Part shown: positions 1 to 7,188 of the stretch, piece by piece
Position numbering within the stretch: position 1 is the stretch's first letter
Layout of the letters: each line of letters opens with the position of its first letter
Assembly: GCF_001613245.1 (NCBI RefSeq)
Contig: NZ_BDBZ01000020.1
Span: 1 to 64,000 of the forward strand
Reading direction: 5' to 3'
DNA from: Nocardia speluncae NBRC 108251
GTDB lineage: Bacteria > Actinomycetota > Actinomycetes > Mycobacteriales > Mycobacteriaceae
Length of the DNA stretch: 64,000 nucleotides
The notes under the pieces: model-generated
Seen by the model: the letters and a program-made list of their open reading frames with translations, nothing else
What the model was told of the DNA's origin: nothing
Database searches by the model: none
Made by a program: the position numbers and the translations under genes

Positions 1-333
1 CACCTCGCCGACGGGGCGATCGAGGTCCGCTCCGCCGGCAGCGCCCCCGCCGAACACCTCAACCCCGCGGCAGTGCAGGCGATGGCCGAGGTCGGGATCG
101 ATATCACCGCCCAGGCCCCGAAAATCCTCACCCCCGCCGCGGTGCAGTCCTCGGATGTGGTGATCACCATGGGCTGCGGCGACACCTGCCCGGTCTTCCC
201 TGGAATCAGCTACCGAGACTGGGACCTGGAAGACCCCGCCGGCAAAGGCGTGGAAGCGGTCCGCCCGATCCGCGACGCGATCCGTGCACGGGTGGAGGCG
301 CTCATCGCCGAGCTACTGCCCGCCCACGCCTGA
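1..333 (+). CDS. arsC: Arsenate reductase ArsC, LMW-phosphatase fold (5' truncated by window)
   Basis: The frame is open from the first base and ends at a TGA, so this is the C-terminal ~110 residues of a protein whose start and CX5R phosphatase loop lie outside the window. The visible part has the features of the thioredoxin- or mycothiol-linked arsenate reductases: SAGSAP near the start, NPAAVQAMAEVGIDI, a VVITMGCGDTCP segment with two cysteines of the redox relay, and the DWDLEDPAGK loop holding the general-acid aspartate. The family reduces arsenate to arsenite in the cytoplasm for efflux. A channel-like gene follows 35 bp downstream on the same strand. The assignment is firm; the choice of reductant (mycothiol or thioredoxin) is not visible. 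Confidence 0.9.
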   Translation, partial: HLADGAIEVRSAGSAPAEHLNPAAVQAMAEVGIDITAQAPKILTPAAVQSSDVVITMGCGDTCPVFPGISYRDWDLEDPAGKGVEAVRPIRDAIRARVEALIAELLPAHA

Positions 334-368
334 ACCCCGCTCAGCCGACCACCGTCGAGGTAGCAGCG

Positions 369-1076
369 ATGACCGGCGCCACGCCCGCACCGGGCCTCGG
401 TGCTCGGGCATCCGCGCGATATCGCGCGGACCTGCTCGGCACTGGGGTGGTGATGGCGGCGCCTGTGACGGGCTGGTGGGCAGCGCATCTGGTCGGCCCC
501 GGGCCAGCCCGGGCGGGGCTCACTGCGGCCGTGACGGTCACGTTCCTGGCCCTTGGCACCGGCTTGTTCCGGAGCCGGGAGCCGCGGTGGAACCCGCTAC
601 TGATTGTGGCCGATGCGCTACTCGAACGCCGAAAAAGCCTGTCCGGCCCTCTGCTCGCCGGCCACCTCCTCACCCAGGTAGCGGCAGCGACTGCCGTGGC
701 CGGTGGGGTGGCCGCGGGGTGCTTCCTGGCCGGGATCACCCCTCCGGCGGTGCCCGCCCCGGGTGGTGTGCACGCATTGAGCGAGATGACCGCCGCCGCA
801 GCGGCGGTCATCTCGTTCTTCGCCGCCACCTGCACACCGACGCTGAGAATGTCCACGGCCGGTGCCAGCGCACTGGCTGCCGCGGTGTTCCTGGTGACAG
901 GGGCAGGGTTTCTCGGCAACCCCGCCGTGGTCGCCGGCGCGGTCGTGCTCGGACTGGATCCGGCGCTGGCGTTGGTGATCGTTGTCTGTCAGCTGGGTGG
1001 TTGCCTCATCGGCTACGGGGCCGCCACCGCCTGGTGGCCGGATATCGGCCGCCGCCTCGACACCCTCACCACCTAA
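369..1076 (+). CDS. MIP/aquaporin-like membrane protein, possible arsenite channel
   Basis: A 235-residue protein with about six hydrophobic segments. A GNPAVVAG sequence near residue 180 resembles the NPA box of the second aquaporin half. In the first half the box is weak (ITPPAVPAP), so only one NPA-like element is convincing. Aquaglyceroporin-type channels next to arsC are known to pass arsenite out after arsenate reduction, and the position 35 bp behind arsC supports that role. An ATG start with no strong ribosome site was used. The last codons overlap the end of the convergent hydrolase gene by 4 bp. It could also be an unrelated small membrane protein, so the channel role is an inference from one motif and context. 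Confidence 0.55.
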   Translation: MTGATPAPGLGARASARYRADLLGTGVVMAAPVTGWWAAHLVGPGPARAGLTAAVTVTFLALGTGLFRSREPRWNPLLIVADALLERRKSLSGPLLAGHLLTQVAAATAVAGGVAAGCFLAGITPPAVPAPGGVHALSEMTAAAAAVISFFAATCTPTLRMSTAGASALAAAVFLVTGAGFLGNPAVVAGAVVLGLDPALALVIVVCQLGGCLIGYGAATAWWPDIGRRLDTLTT

Positions 1077-1879
1077 CCCGAGAGCAGGGCCTGGGCCAGG
1101 CCGCCAAGGGCGACGTGATGGCCTTGTCCCGACAGCGTTTTGCGGATCGGGTTCCGGAGTGCTGTGGTGAGCCGGTCGGCGGCGTCGAGGATGTAGTCGG
1201 CGCTGGTGGTGCCGGTGATCACCGTAGTCTGGGCGGTGATCGCGGCGTAGCGGCCCACGTCGGGATCCAGGCCGGCCAGCACCCGCAACGTCGCGGCCAG
1301 GGTCGGGGCCTGGGCGACCTTGTGCCACCACAACGGATCACTACGCAGCACGGCCAGCTCAGCAGCAGAGAACCCGCCGGATACCGCGGAGGCATCCAGG
1401 ATCAGACGCTCGTAATCCCCGCCCTCGATCCCCGCATCCACTGCCGACAGATCAGGAATCGGGTACATGACCGGTAAGGGTGGTTCGTAGACGGCCAGCC
1501 GCGACACCCGATCCGATGCGCGCAGTGCGGTTTCCAGGGCCAGGACCGCACCGAAGGAGTAACCGAACACCACCTCGACCGGCCCGACCGCATCGATCAC
1601 CGCGACGATATCGGCGACCTCGTGCGCGATATCCGGCGCCGACTGCGGGGTTCCGGAGGTGCCGTGACCGCGGCAGTTCATCGCCACCACCGTGTAGTGC
1701 TCGGCGAGATAGCCGGCCAGCGACAGCATGCTCACCGCGCTGCCCAAGCCACCGTGCACCACCAGCAGCACCGGCCCGGAACCCTGGACCAGGTAGGTGA
1801 TCGGGGTGCCATCGGCGGACAGCACGCGCCCACCCCGGACCAGCACCTCCGAACCCGTGCCCAGCGGTGCGGTGGTCAC
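1073..1879 (-). CDS. Alpha/beta hydrolase in arsenic cluster
   Basis: A 268-residue alpha/beta hydrolase. Visible elements are the LLVVHGGLGS oxyanion-hole region, the nucleophile elbow GYSFGA, and a C-terminal GQGHH histidine. A GTG start was chosen because it overlaps the stop of the upstream flavoprotein gene as GTGA, the arrangement repeated between the next two genes; the open frame continues upstream but is then antiparallel to coding sequence. It is the last gene of a four-gene leftward unit (ArsI-like lyase, MFS, flavoprotein, hydrolase). Its substrate is unknown. The context suggests action on an organoarsenical or on a product of the flavoprotein, but no residue shows this. Confidence 0.8.
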   Translation of the reverse strand: MTTAPLGTGSEVLVRGGRVLSADGTPITYLVQGSGPVLLVVHGGLGSAVSMLSLAGYLAEHYTVVAMNCRGHGTSGTPQSAPDIAHEVADIVAVIDAVGPVEVVFGYSFGAVLALETALRASDRVSRLAVYEPPLPVMYPIPDLSAVDAGIEGGDYERLILDASAVSGGFSAAELAVLRSDPLWWHKVAQAPTLAATLRVLAGLDPDVGRYAAITAQTTVITGTTSADYILDAADRLTTALRNPIRKTLSGQGHHVALGGLAQALLSG

Positions 1880-2958
1880 TCGGCGTGCTCCCGCTGCGGT
1901 GCCGTCGCCGGCCGCAGCCGCCGCACCAGATAGGCCGCGTCCCGGCCCACCCCACGCAGCGAGTTCGACGACGGAGTGCGCTGCCACTCCAACCCGAGAA
2001 AACCCAGCCCCGGATGAGTGAGCGACAGGCCTCGGCGCTGTCGCGGCACCCCGGACTCGGTCACCGCCCCGACACCGGCGAGATAGGGCAGGTGCGGGCG
2101 GTAACCGGTGGCGAAGACGACCGCATCCACCGGCGTGCGAGTATCGTCCGGCCACACCACTCCCTCGGAGTTGAAGGCGGTGAACACTTCTCGTCGCTCC
2201 GGCTTCCCGGCGTCGAGCGCGGCCCGGTAACGGCCGGCGTCGAGCACCGGCTGCGTCGGCGCCTGTTTCACGATCCAGCCCAGCGGGGCGGCGTCGAATC
2301 CGGTGAGAGTGAACCAGAAATGCACATCCCGGCCCAGCGGACGCTGCGGCACGAACTTCACCGGCGCCCGGCTGGCCAGCACCACCTTCGCATGTCCGGC
2401 CAGTTCGGCGGCGATCTGCACCGCGGAGTTCCCCGCGCCCACCACAACCACCCGCTGGTCGGCGAACTCGCCCGGATGACGGTATTCGCTAGCGTGCAGG
2501 ACCCGGCCTCCGAACTCGTCGCGGCCGGGCACGGCGGGCAGGAACGGGGAACCGAACGACCCGGTTGCCGCGATCACCCGCGGCGCGGTGAACACCGCAC
2601 CCGATCCGGTGGTGACCGCGAAACCCTCACCGTCGCTGGAGGCGACGGAATCGACGACAGTGCTGGTGTGGATCTCGGCGTCCAGGGCTGCGGCGTAGGA
2701 GCGCAGGTAGTCGATCACTTCGTCGCGGTGCGGGTACCGGTCCGGACCCCCGGGGAACCGTCGCCCGGGTAGCGAGCTGTAGCGGGCAGGGGAGAACAGC
2801 GTCAAGCTGTCGTAGTACCGCGGCCACGACCCGGTCGCCTCCGGCGAGGCCTCCAGGACCGCGGTGCTCAGACCTGCGGCGGTGAGGTGGTGGGCGGCGG
2901 CGAGGCCGGATTGGCCGCCGCCGATGACCACCGCGTCATAGTCGTATTCGCTTGTCAC
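1876..2958 (-). CDS. ArsO-like FAD/NAD(P)-dependent monooxygenase
   Basis: A 360-residue flavoprotein of the FMO/thioredoxin-reductase-like group. GGGQSGLAAA near residue 13 binds FAD, VVGAGNSAVQIA near residue 165 is a second Rossmann motif for NAD(P)H, and FATGYRP near residue 305 is the late FMO-type motif. Such enzymes recur in actinobacterial ars operons, where they are called ArsO; their reaction is poorly defined, so the label is by family and context. The GTG start overlaps the MFS stop by 4 bp (GTGA), and its own stop overlaps the hydrolase start in the same way, which indicates translational coupling. Confidence 0.8.
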   Translation of the reverse strand: MTSEYDYDAVVIGGGQSGLAAAHHLTAAGLSTAVLEASPEATGSWPRYYDSLTLFSPARYSSLPGRRFPGGPDRYPHRDEVIDYLRSYAAALDAEIHTSTVVDSVASSDGEGFAVTTGSGAVFTAPRVIAATGSFGSPFLPAVPGRDEFGGRVLHASEYRHPGEFADQRVVVVGAGNSAVQIAAELAGHAKVVLASRAPVKFVPQRPLGRDVHFWFTLTGFDAAPLGWIVKQAPTQPVLDAGRYRAALDAGKPERREVFTAFNSEGVVWPDDTRTPVDAVVFATGYRPHLPYLAGVGAVTESGVPRQRRGLSLTHPGLGFLGLEWQRTPSSNSLRGVGRDAAYLVRRLRPATAPQREHAE

Positions 2959-4184
2959 AACATTTCTTTCTTCGAAACACGGATACCGGTAAGTGGCGCG
3001 ATCATCGCGGCGAGGGCGGCGACGGCGCCGAGGATGAGGTAGGTGTGGGCGTAGCTGCCGGTCCACGCCGACAGCACGGTGCCCGCCCACGGGGCCAGCG
3101 CGGACACGACCACCACGGGCGCGGACAGTAGGCCGTTCAACCGGCCGTAGTGAGTGGCGCCCCACCGGTCGGTGATCGCGGTGGCCTGGATCAGCGTGAA
3201 GATCCCGCGCACCAACCCCGCACCGATCGCGACCGCGATCAACACGATCACCGCCGACACCACCCCGAGCAGGGCAGTCGAAGCGGCGAGAGCAGCCAGT
3301 ACCACGACGGTGCGGGCGGTGACACCGGTGTGGCGGGCCAGCGGCAGATATCCGATCCGGCCCAAAACCTGTCCGGCGCCGCCGAGCCCGAGCGCGGTCG
3401 CAGCCAGACCGGGGCCGAAGCCCTGTTCCTGGAGCAGAGCGACGAGGTTGAAGATGCCGGCGAAGCTGGCGAACGCCGCCAGGCACATGGTCACGACCAG
3501 CGCGGCGAAGCGTGGGCTGCGCGCGATCTGCGAGTGGTCGGCATGCGCAGCCACGGTCGGGACTGGTGGATCCGGCCACAGCGCCCGCAGTCCGAACCAA
3601 TGCGCCGGGATCGTTAGTACTGCCAGAGCCGCGGCGAGGACGAGATAGGTGGCACGCCACTCGATGCTGGTGTCCAGAGCGGCGGTGAGCGGCGCGAACA
3701 CCGTGGACGCCAAACCACCGGCCAGAGTGAGGATCATCAGCGCGGTCACGCGCTCGGCACCCCACCAGCGGGTCAGCGCCGCGAACGCCGGCGGATACAA
3801 CACCGCCCCCATCGCCACCCCGGCCGCCAGCCAGCCAAGATAGAACACGGCAAGGTTCGGCGCGGACGCGATCGCGACCAAGGCGGCTACCCCGAGAACC
3901 GATCCAGCGGTCATCACCCGCCGCGGACCGGTCCGATCGATCAACGCGCCCACCGGAATCCCGGTGAGCGCGGTCGCGAGCTGGCCGAGCGAGAACGCCG
4001 CGGTGATCACCGGCGCCGACCACCCCGTCTCGGCGGTGATCGAGGTCGACAACACCGGAAACGCGTAGTACAGGATCCCCCAGCTCGATATCTGGGTCAG
4101 GCACAGCACCGCCAACACCCGGCGACGCCCCGCCCGCGACAACCCGTCCTCCGCCGCCGCGGGCGCGGTCTCCACATCGGTCAC
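2955..4184 (-). CDS. MFS transporter, probable arsenical efflux (ArsK/ArsJ-like)
   Basis: A 409-residue protein with about 12 hydrophobic segments. The MFS loop 2-3 signature is seen as GALIDRTGPRR near residue 80. It lies between an ArsI-like lyase and a flavoprotein in an arsR-linked unit, where ArsK-type permeases exporting trivalent and methylated or aromatic arsenicals are known. ArsJ, the exporter of 1-arseno-3-phosphoglycerate, is less likely because no GAPDH gene accompanies it here. The GTG start sits 15 bp after the lyase stop. Family assignment is strong; the exact substrate is inferred from context. Confidence 0.8.
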   Translation of the reverse strand: MTDVETAPAAAEDGLSRAGRRRVLAVLCLTQISSWGILYYAFPVLSTSITAETGWSAPVITAAFSLGQLATALTGIPVGALIDRTGPRRVMTAGSVLGVAALVAIASAPNLAVFYLGWLAAGVAMGAVLYPPAFAALTRWWGAERVTALMILTLAGGLASTVFAPLTAALDTSIEWRATYLVLAAALAVLTIPAHWFGLRALWPDPPVPTVAAHADHSQIARSPRFAALVVTMCLAAFASFAGIFNLVALLQEQGFGPGLAATALGLGGAGQVLGRIGYLPLARHTGVTARTVVVLAALAASTALLGVVSAVIVLIAVAIGAGLVRGIFTLIQATAITDRWGATHYGRLNGLLSAPVVVVSALAPWAGTVLSAWTGSYAHTYLILGAVAALAAMIAPLTGIRVSKKEML

Positions 4185-4199
4185 GCCGAAACCCGGGCT

Positions 4200-4718
4200 C
4201 TACCGAGCGGCAGCGGCCGGGGCGCAGCACGCCACGCCCGACTCGACCTCCGCCTCAGAGGTGGAAACGTCGCCGCGGCCGTCGGTGCCACAGCACGCCT
4301 GCACCGCCTCGCCGTCGTCCTTCCCCGCGAACCGAGGTTCGGTGCCGAAGTGCTCGGTATCGGCCAGCACGGTGTAGACCTCCCACCGCTCGGCATTCGG
4401 GCCGGTCACCCACACCTTGTCCTGGGTGGCGAAGCAACACGTGGTCGCGATCTGCTCCTCGGTGAACAGACCGGCTTCCGACAGGCGCGCGATCTCGGCG
4501 TGCACCTTCTCCGAGGACTCCACCTCGACCCCGAGATGGTTCACACTGCCACCCTGACCGGGATTCTCGATGAGGACCAGCTTCAGCGGCGGCTCGGTGA
4601 CCGCGAAGTTCGCATAGCCGGGCTTGCGTTTGGCCGGCTGGACTCCGAACAGGGTCGAGTAGAACTCGACGGCCTGCTCCAGATCGTCGACGTTGAGTGC
4701 GAGCTGAACACGTGACAT
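4200..4718 (-). CDS. arsI: ArsI/CadI-family VOC protein, probable organoarsenical C-As lyase
   Basis: A 172-residue glyoxalase-fold protein. With the ATG used here, Gln5, His61 and Glu113 match the Gln-His-Glu iron site described for ArsI, and the adjacent Cys94-Cys95 in ATTCCF match the vicinal thiols that bind trivalent organoarsenicals. ArsI cleaves the C-As bond of methylarsenite and trivalent aromatic arsenicals with oxygen; the close relative CadI of mycobacteria is named only for cadmium induction. An additional Cys-rich tail (QACCGT, GVACCAP) could hold more thiolophilic metal. An earlier in-frame GTG exists 12 bp upstream, but the ATG follows an AGGTGGTGG tract. It is first in the leftward unit and divergent from arsR. 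Confidence 0.8.
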   Translation of the reverse strand: MSRVQLALNVDDLEQAVEFYSTLFGVQPAKRKPGYANFAVTEPPLKLVLIENPGQGGSVNHLGVEVESSEKVHAEIARLSEAGLFTEEQIATTCCFATQDKVWVTGPNAERWEVYTVLADTEHFGTEPRFAGKDDGEAVQACCGTDGRGDVSTSEAEVESGVACCAPAAAAR

Positions 4719-4740
4719 GATGACCACCACCTGTGTGACA

Positions 4741-4807
4741 TATATCGAAGAGTTGACAGCGCCCAGTGTGCCACCTTTTCGACATAAGTCAATATTGTCG
4801 GTAGGAT
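4741..4807. promoter_or_regulatory. Divergent ars promoter and putative ArsR operator
   Basis: Between arsR and the arsI unit. On the plus strand TCGACA (4779-4784), a 17-bp spacer and TAGGAT (4802-4807) form a promoter ending 7 bp before the preferred arsR ATG, so the transcript would be leaderless or nearly so. The spacer contains the inverted repeat CGACA-N11-TGTCG (4780-4800), placed to block RNA polymerase. An AT-rich TATATCGAAGAGTTGACA block nearer arsI may be a second site or part of the arsI promoter. Confidence 0.5.
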
Positions 4808-4814
4808 GGATTTC

Positions 4815-5174
4815 ATGCCCAAAGCGCTGCCCGTCATCGACATGACGACCCCCTTGTGCTGCCCTCCTGTGGCCGCGGGCCCGATCGACGACGAGGCCGC
4901 CCTACACGTGGCCCTGCGGTTGAAAGCTCTCGCCGATCCGGTGCGCGTCAAACTGATGTCGCTACTACTGGCCAGCCCCGAGAACGGACGCAATGGCGGC
5001 GAACTCGCCGACGCGGTAGGGCTGGCTGAATCCACGGTCAGCCATCACCTTTCCCAACTCCGCAAAGCGGGGCTCGTGAACTCCGAACGCCAAGGCATGA
5101 ACGTCGTCCACCGCGTCCACCGCGACGCTCTGGCCGCGCTCTGTGTGGTCCTCGACCCCGACTGCTGCCGGTGA
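4815..5174 (+). CDS. arsR: ArsR/SmtB-family arsenic-responsive repressor
   Basis: A 119-residue winged-helix repressor: LKALADPVRVKLMSLLL, then the recognition helix in ESTVSHHLSQLRKAGLV and a wing with RQGMNVVHRV. The second of two close ATGs was chosen because AGGATGG lies upstream at normal spacing and because it puts the N-terminal cysteines at positions 15 and 16, the positions known from actinobacterial ArsR proteins such as C. glutamicum ArsR1. The third cysteine of that site, normally in the helix after the SPE loop, is absent (NGRNGGELAD). A C-terminal cysteine group (110, 117, 118) is present instead. It should repress the divergent arsI unit and itself until arsenite or a methylated arsenical binds. 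Confidence 0.9.
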   Translation: MPKALPVIDMTTPLCCPPVAAGPIDDEAALHVALRLKALADPVRVKLMSLLLASPENGRNGGELADAVGLAESTVSHHLSQLRKAGLVNSERQGMNVVHRVHRDALAALCVVLDPDCCR

Positions 5175-5342
5175 CCACCGGCTTAACTTCAAACATCTCG
5201 CCTGCAACGCCATCACCCGATACCCACTCAGGCGTCTTCCGCACGACCACGGGCGCGCCCTACGAGTAAACCCTGCGTATACCCATGTCGCTTGATCCCC
5301 TCGACGCCATCAACCTATCGTTCGATGCGATCGAACACACGA

Positions 5343-5391
5343 AACCAGCAAAGTTGCTGGTTAGAGGGGTTCAAGTCCCCCCTCGCGCACC
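5343..5391 (+). other. 3' tRNA-Leu-like fragment, probable attachment site with flanking hairpin
   Basis: GGGGTTCAAGTCCCCCC followed by TCGCGCACC is a tRNA T-arm with loop TTCAAGT and a 3' acceptor strand ending in ACC. Acceptor and T-arm are of the type seen in class II tRNA-Leu. No matching 5' acceptor strand or anticodon arm precedes it, so it is only the 3' end of a tRNA gene. Immediately upstream is an 8-bp hairpin (AACCAGCA, loop AAGT, TGCTGGTT). Such 3' duplications are left by tyrosine-recombinase elements that integrate into tRNA genes, and a truncated recombinase lies 750 bp downstream. The stretch from 5175 to 5683 holds no other gene that can be supported. Confidence 0.6.
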
Positions 5392-5401
5392 GCTCTACCC
5401 T

Positions 5402-5429
5402 CGATTCCTGCCATTCGTGACAGGAATCG
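5402..5429. terminator. Hairpin after tRNA fragment, possible terminator
   Basis: Perfect 9-bp stem CGATTCCTG / CAGGAATCG with a 10-nt loop, 10 bp beyond the tRNA-like fragment. It may be the original tRNA terminator carried with the fragment. There is no T-run, so function is uncertain. Confidence 0.4.
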
Positions 5430-5683
5430 GTGTGCGAGCGGCACTCGAACCACCGAAACCGGGTGAAAACACCACCGCGGAGAGCCACAGCCCACCGAGG
5501 ATCAGTAGCCGCGCTCCCGAAAAATCCGGATGTCTCCGCGAACCCACGTCCCGCCAGCGGCTGGAGACCAACGCCCGACCCACCCGTACGTGACTGCTGA
5601 CATGGTTCGAGTGGCGCGACAGCCCGTTTTCGGGTTTCCTGAAATCAGGGAATCGTCGGCTGGCAGACAGTCAGGAATTCGCT

Positions 5684-6142
5684 GTGCCAGTTAGACCTTC
5701 CTGTCCTGCCTTCTTGCCCCCGATCAGCGGGGCACCGGCCGCACCCGGTCCCGGTCTCCCACTCCCCGCCGTGCCCTCGAGCCGTCCCGGCTCTGCACAG
5801 CAGGACCTGTTCGCGGTGTCGGTGATCAACGACCGCTCCCGCGTCGTCGCCCGCGCCGTCGTCGATCGACTCGGCCGGCAGCCCGGCCAGCACCTGTACG
5901 ACAACCTCCGTGGTGGCCTCGTCGTCATCACCGCGGTCCCGGCCGGGCACAGCCGCCACACCCTCGCCAACCGCGGCCACCTCCGGCTGCCCGCCGCCAT
6001 CCGCCGCGCCGCCGGCATCACTGCCGGCGACACCCTGCTCTTGGCCGCCGCACCCGACCACCACCTCGCCCTGCTCTGCCCCACCGATATCCAAGCTCTC
6101 CTGCTGGACAGCCTTCTCGGCCACATCACGGAGCAGCCATGA
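5684..6142 (+). CDS. AbrB/MazE-like regulator next to recombinase remnant
   Basis: A 152-residue protein. Its C-terminal third carries a SpoVT/AbrB swapped-hairpin motif, NRGHLRLPAAIRRAAGI followed by AGDTLLLAA, typical of transition-state regulators and antitoxins. The N-terminal half is proline-rich and then contains VSVINDRSRVVARAV, which is not recognised. The GTG start follows AGGAATTCGCT, a usable ribosome site; a later GTG at 5771 is possible. The stop overlaps the recombinase start as ATGA, so the two were co-translated. A DNA-binding partner of an integrase is a plausible role, but that is inference. Confidence 0.65.
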   Translation: MPVRPSCPAFLPPISGAPAAPGPGLPLPAVPSSRPGSAQQDLFAVSVINDRSRVVARAVVDRLGRQPGQHLYDNLRGGLVVITAVPAGHSRHTLANRGHLRLPAAIRRAAGITAGDTLLLAAAPDHHLALLCPTDIQALLLDSLLGHITEQP

Positions 6143-6624
6143 CCTTTGAACCTCCTGAACCCGACGTGGTCTCTGCCGACCTACGCATACCGCTCGATCA
6201 CCTCGGTGTGGACTCCGACAGCCTCGCCCGCGCCGCTGCCGCCCGCCTGATGCCGACATTCGCCGAGTACATCGGACACCTGGAATCGGTAGTCCCCGCC
6301 GAAACCCTGCGCACCTACCGCCCCTACTGGCGCCGCCTCGTCCACGCCTGGCCCGAGCACCGCCTCGACACCCCCACACCCCGCGACCTCGACACCCTGA
6401 TCGACCACACCCGCCGCAACGCCGAAACCCGCCGCAACACCCGCGCAGGCCACGCAGCCGCAAACCACATGATCGACGCCCTGCGCTGCCTCTACCGCAC
6501 CGCCATCGACGAGGGACACCTCACCCCACTCACCAACCCTGCCGCTCGCGGGCGCAGCGTTCGTCGCGAGTTTCGCCGCCCTCGAGTCGCGGGCCTGCGT
6601 CAGCGGGGACCGGTGACGCCGTGA
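6139..6624 (+). pseudogene. Truncated tyrosine recombinase (N-terminal core-binding domain only)
   Basis: Residues 30-140 match the SAM-like N-terminal domain of phage integrases: TFAEYIGHLE, ETLRTYRPYWRRLVH, LDTLIDHTRR, NHMIDALRCLYRTAIDEG and LTNPA. Active integrases run to 350-400 residues with the R-HxxR-H-Y catalytic domain. Here the reading frame leaves homology after NPAARGRS and stops at residue 161, so the catalytic half is missing. Its ATG overlaps the AbrB-like gene. The protein cannot recombine DNA, although the DNA-binding domain might still be made. It is probably the scar of an integrated element linked to the tRNA fragment upstream. Confidence 0.75.
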
Positions 6625-6998
6625 CCGGCGAAACCGCCGTCCTCGCCCTGCTGCGCGCGCAGATGGAAGCCTGGGCCGCAGGTGACGGCACCGCCTTCGC
6701 CGCCACGTTCACCCCCGACGCCGATTTCGTATCGGTAATCTGGGAATTCATCCAGGGCCGGACCGAACTCGCCGGGTTCATGAGGGGCACCCATATGGCC
6801 GAACCCGATACCACCACGCTGCGCTTCCCGGTACCGAATGTCGCGGTGCTGGTCGCCGTGGGCGATCGCCCCATGCCCCCGGGCGCGACCGCGCCACCGG
6901 ATGCCCGGTCCGTGCAAACCCGGGTCGCGGTGCGCCACACAGGAACCTGGCTGTTCACCACCTTCCAGAACACCCGGATCAGCCAATTCCCGCAGTGA
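6621..6998 (+). CDS. SgcJ/EcaC-like NTF2-fold (SnoaL/DUF4440) protein
   Basis: A 125-residue NTF2-like protein: LLRAQMEAWAAGDGTAFAATF at the start, then TPDADFVSV, IQGRTELAGFMRGTH and a beta-rich C-terminal half ending in GTWLFTTFQNTRIS. This order matches the SgcJ/EcaC group of small SnoaL-type proteins, whose functions range from enzymes to ligand binders. The GTG start overlaps the recombinase remnant's stop, which is probably accidental, as the remnant's frame was cut here. The catalytic function is not evident. Confidence 0.75.
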   Translation: MTGETAVLALLRAQMEAWAAGDGTAFAATFTPDADFVSVIWEFIQGRTELAGFMRGTHMAEPDTTTLRFPVPNVAVLVAVGDRPMPPGATAPPDARSVQTRVAVRHTGTWLFTTFQNTRISQFPQ

Positions 6999-7025
6999 GT
7001 CCGGTACGTGGCATGCCCGTGCGGC

Positions 7026-7172
7026 AGCCCAAGCCAGTCCCCGCGAGATCTCCTCACGCTCGGCCGGCGTCAGGTACCGGCCATGCCGAACTCGGGGTCG
7101 CTTTCGGATTCCTCCGGTCTGGGCCAGAAACCGGCGCACATGCTGCAGCGGAATCCGGAGTGACCGCGACAT
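7026..7172 (-). pseudogene. IS30-family transposase remnant
   Basis: About 49 codons resemble the N-terminal part of IS30-type transposases: RRFLAQTGGIRKRPR, then GRYLTPAEREEISRGLA, the start of the DNA-binding helix-turn-helix. After this the homology is lost, and no DDE catalytic domain or terminal inverted repeats are visible. It lies between the NTF2-fold gene and the nucleotidyltransferase gene, filling that gap. It is a decayed fragment that marks an old insertion. Confidence 0.45.
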
Positions 7173-7188
7173 CGAACTGGGCGAGGGC

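Noticed and set aside
284..1477. Very long open frames overlapping the aquaporin-like and hydrolase genes, and many similar ones elsewhere on the opposite strand of real genes
   Set aside because: They are rich in Arg, Pro, Gly and His, lack domains and ribosome sites, and arise because high GC in third positions removes stop codons in other frames.
2016..2035. Third copy of the dispersed repeat start (GATGAGTGAGCGA)
   Set aside because: Only about 10 bases match and they lie within the flavoprotein coding sequence; the palindrome is absent.
1876..4230. A single large protein spanning the MFS and flavoprotein genes
   Set aside because: The part over the MFS gene is out of frame with that gene and arginine-rich; the flavoprotein begins at a GTG that overlaps the MFS stop.
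5305..5391. A complete tRNA gene
   Set aside because: Only the T-arm and 3' acceptor strand match; no complementary 5' acceptor, D-arm or anticodon arm is present at the right distance.
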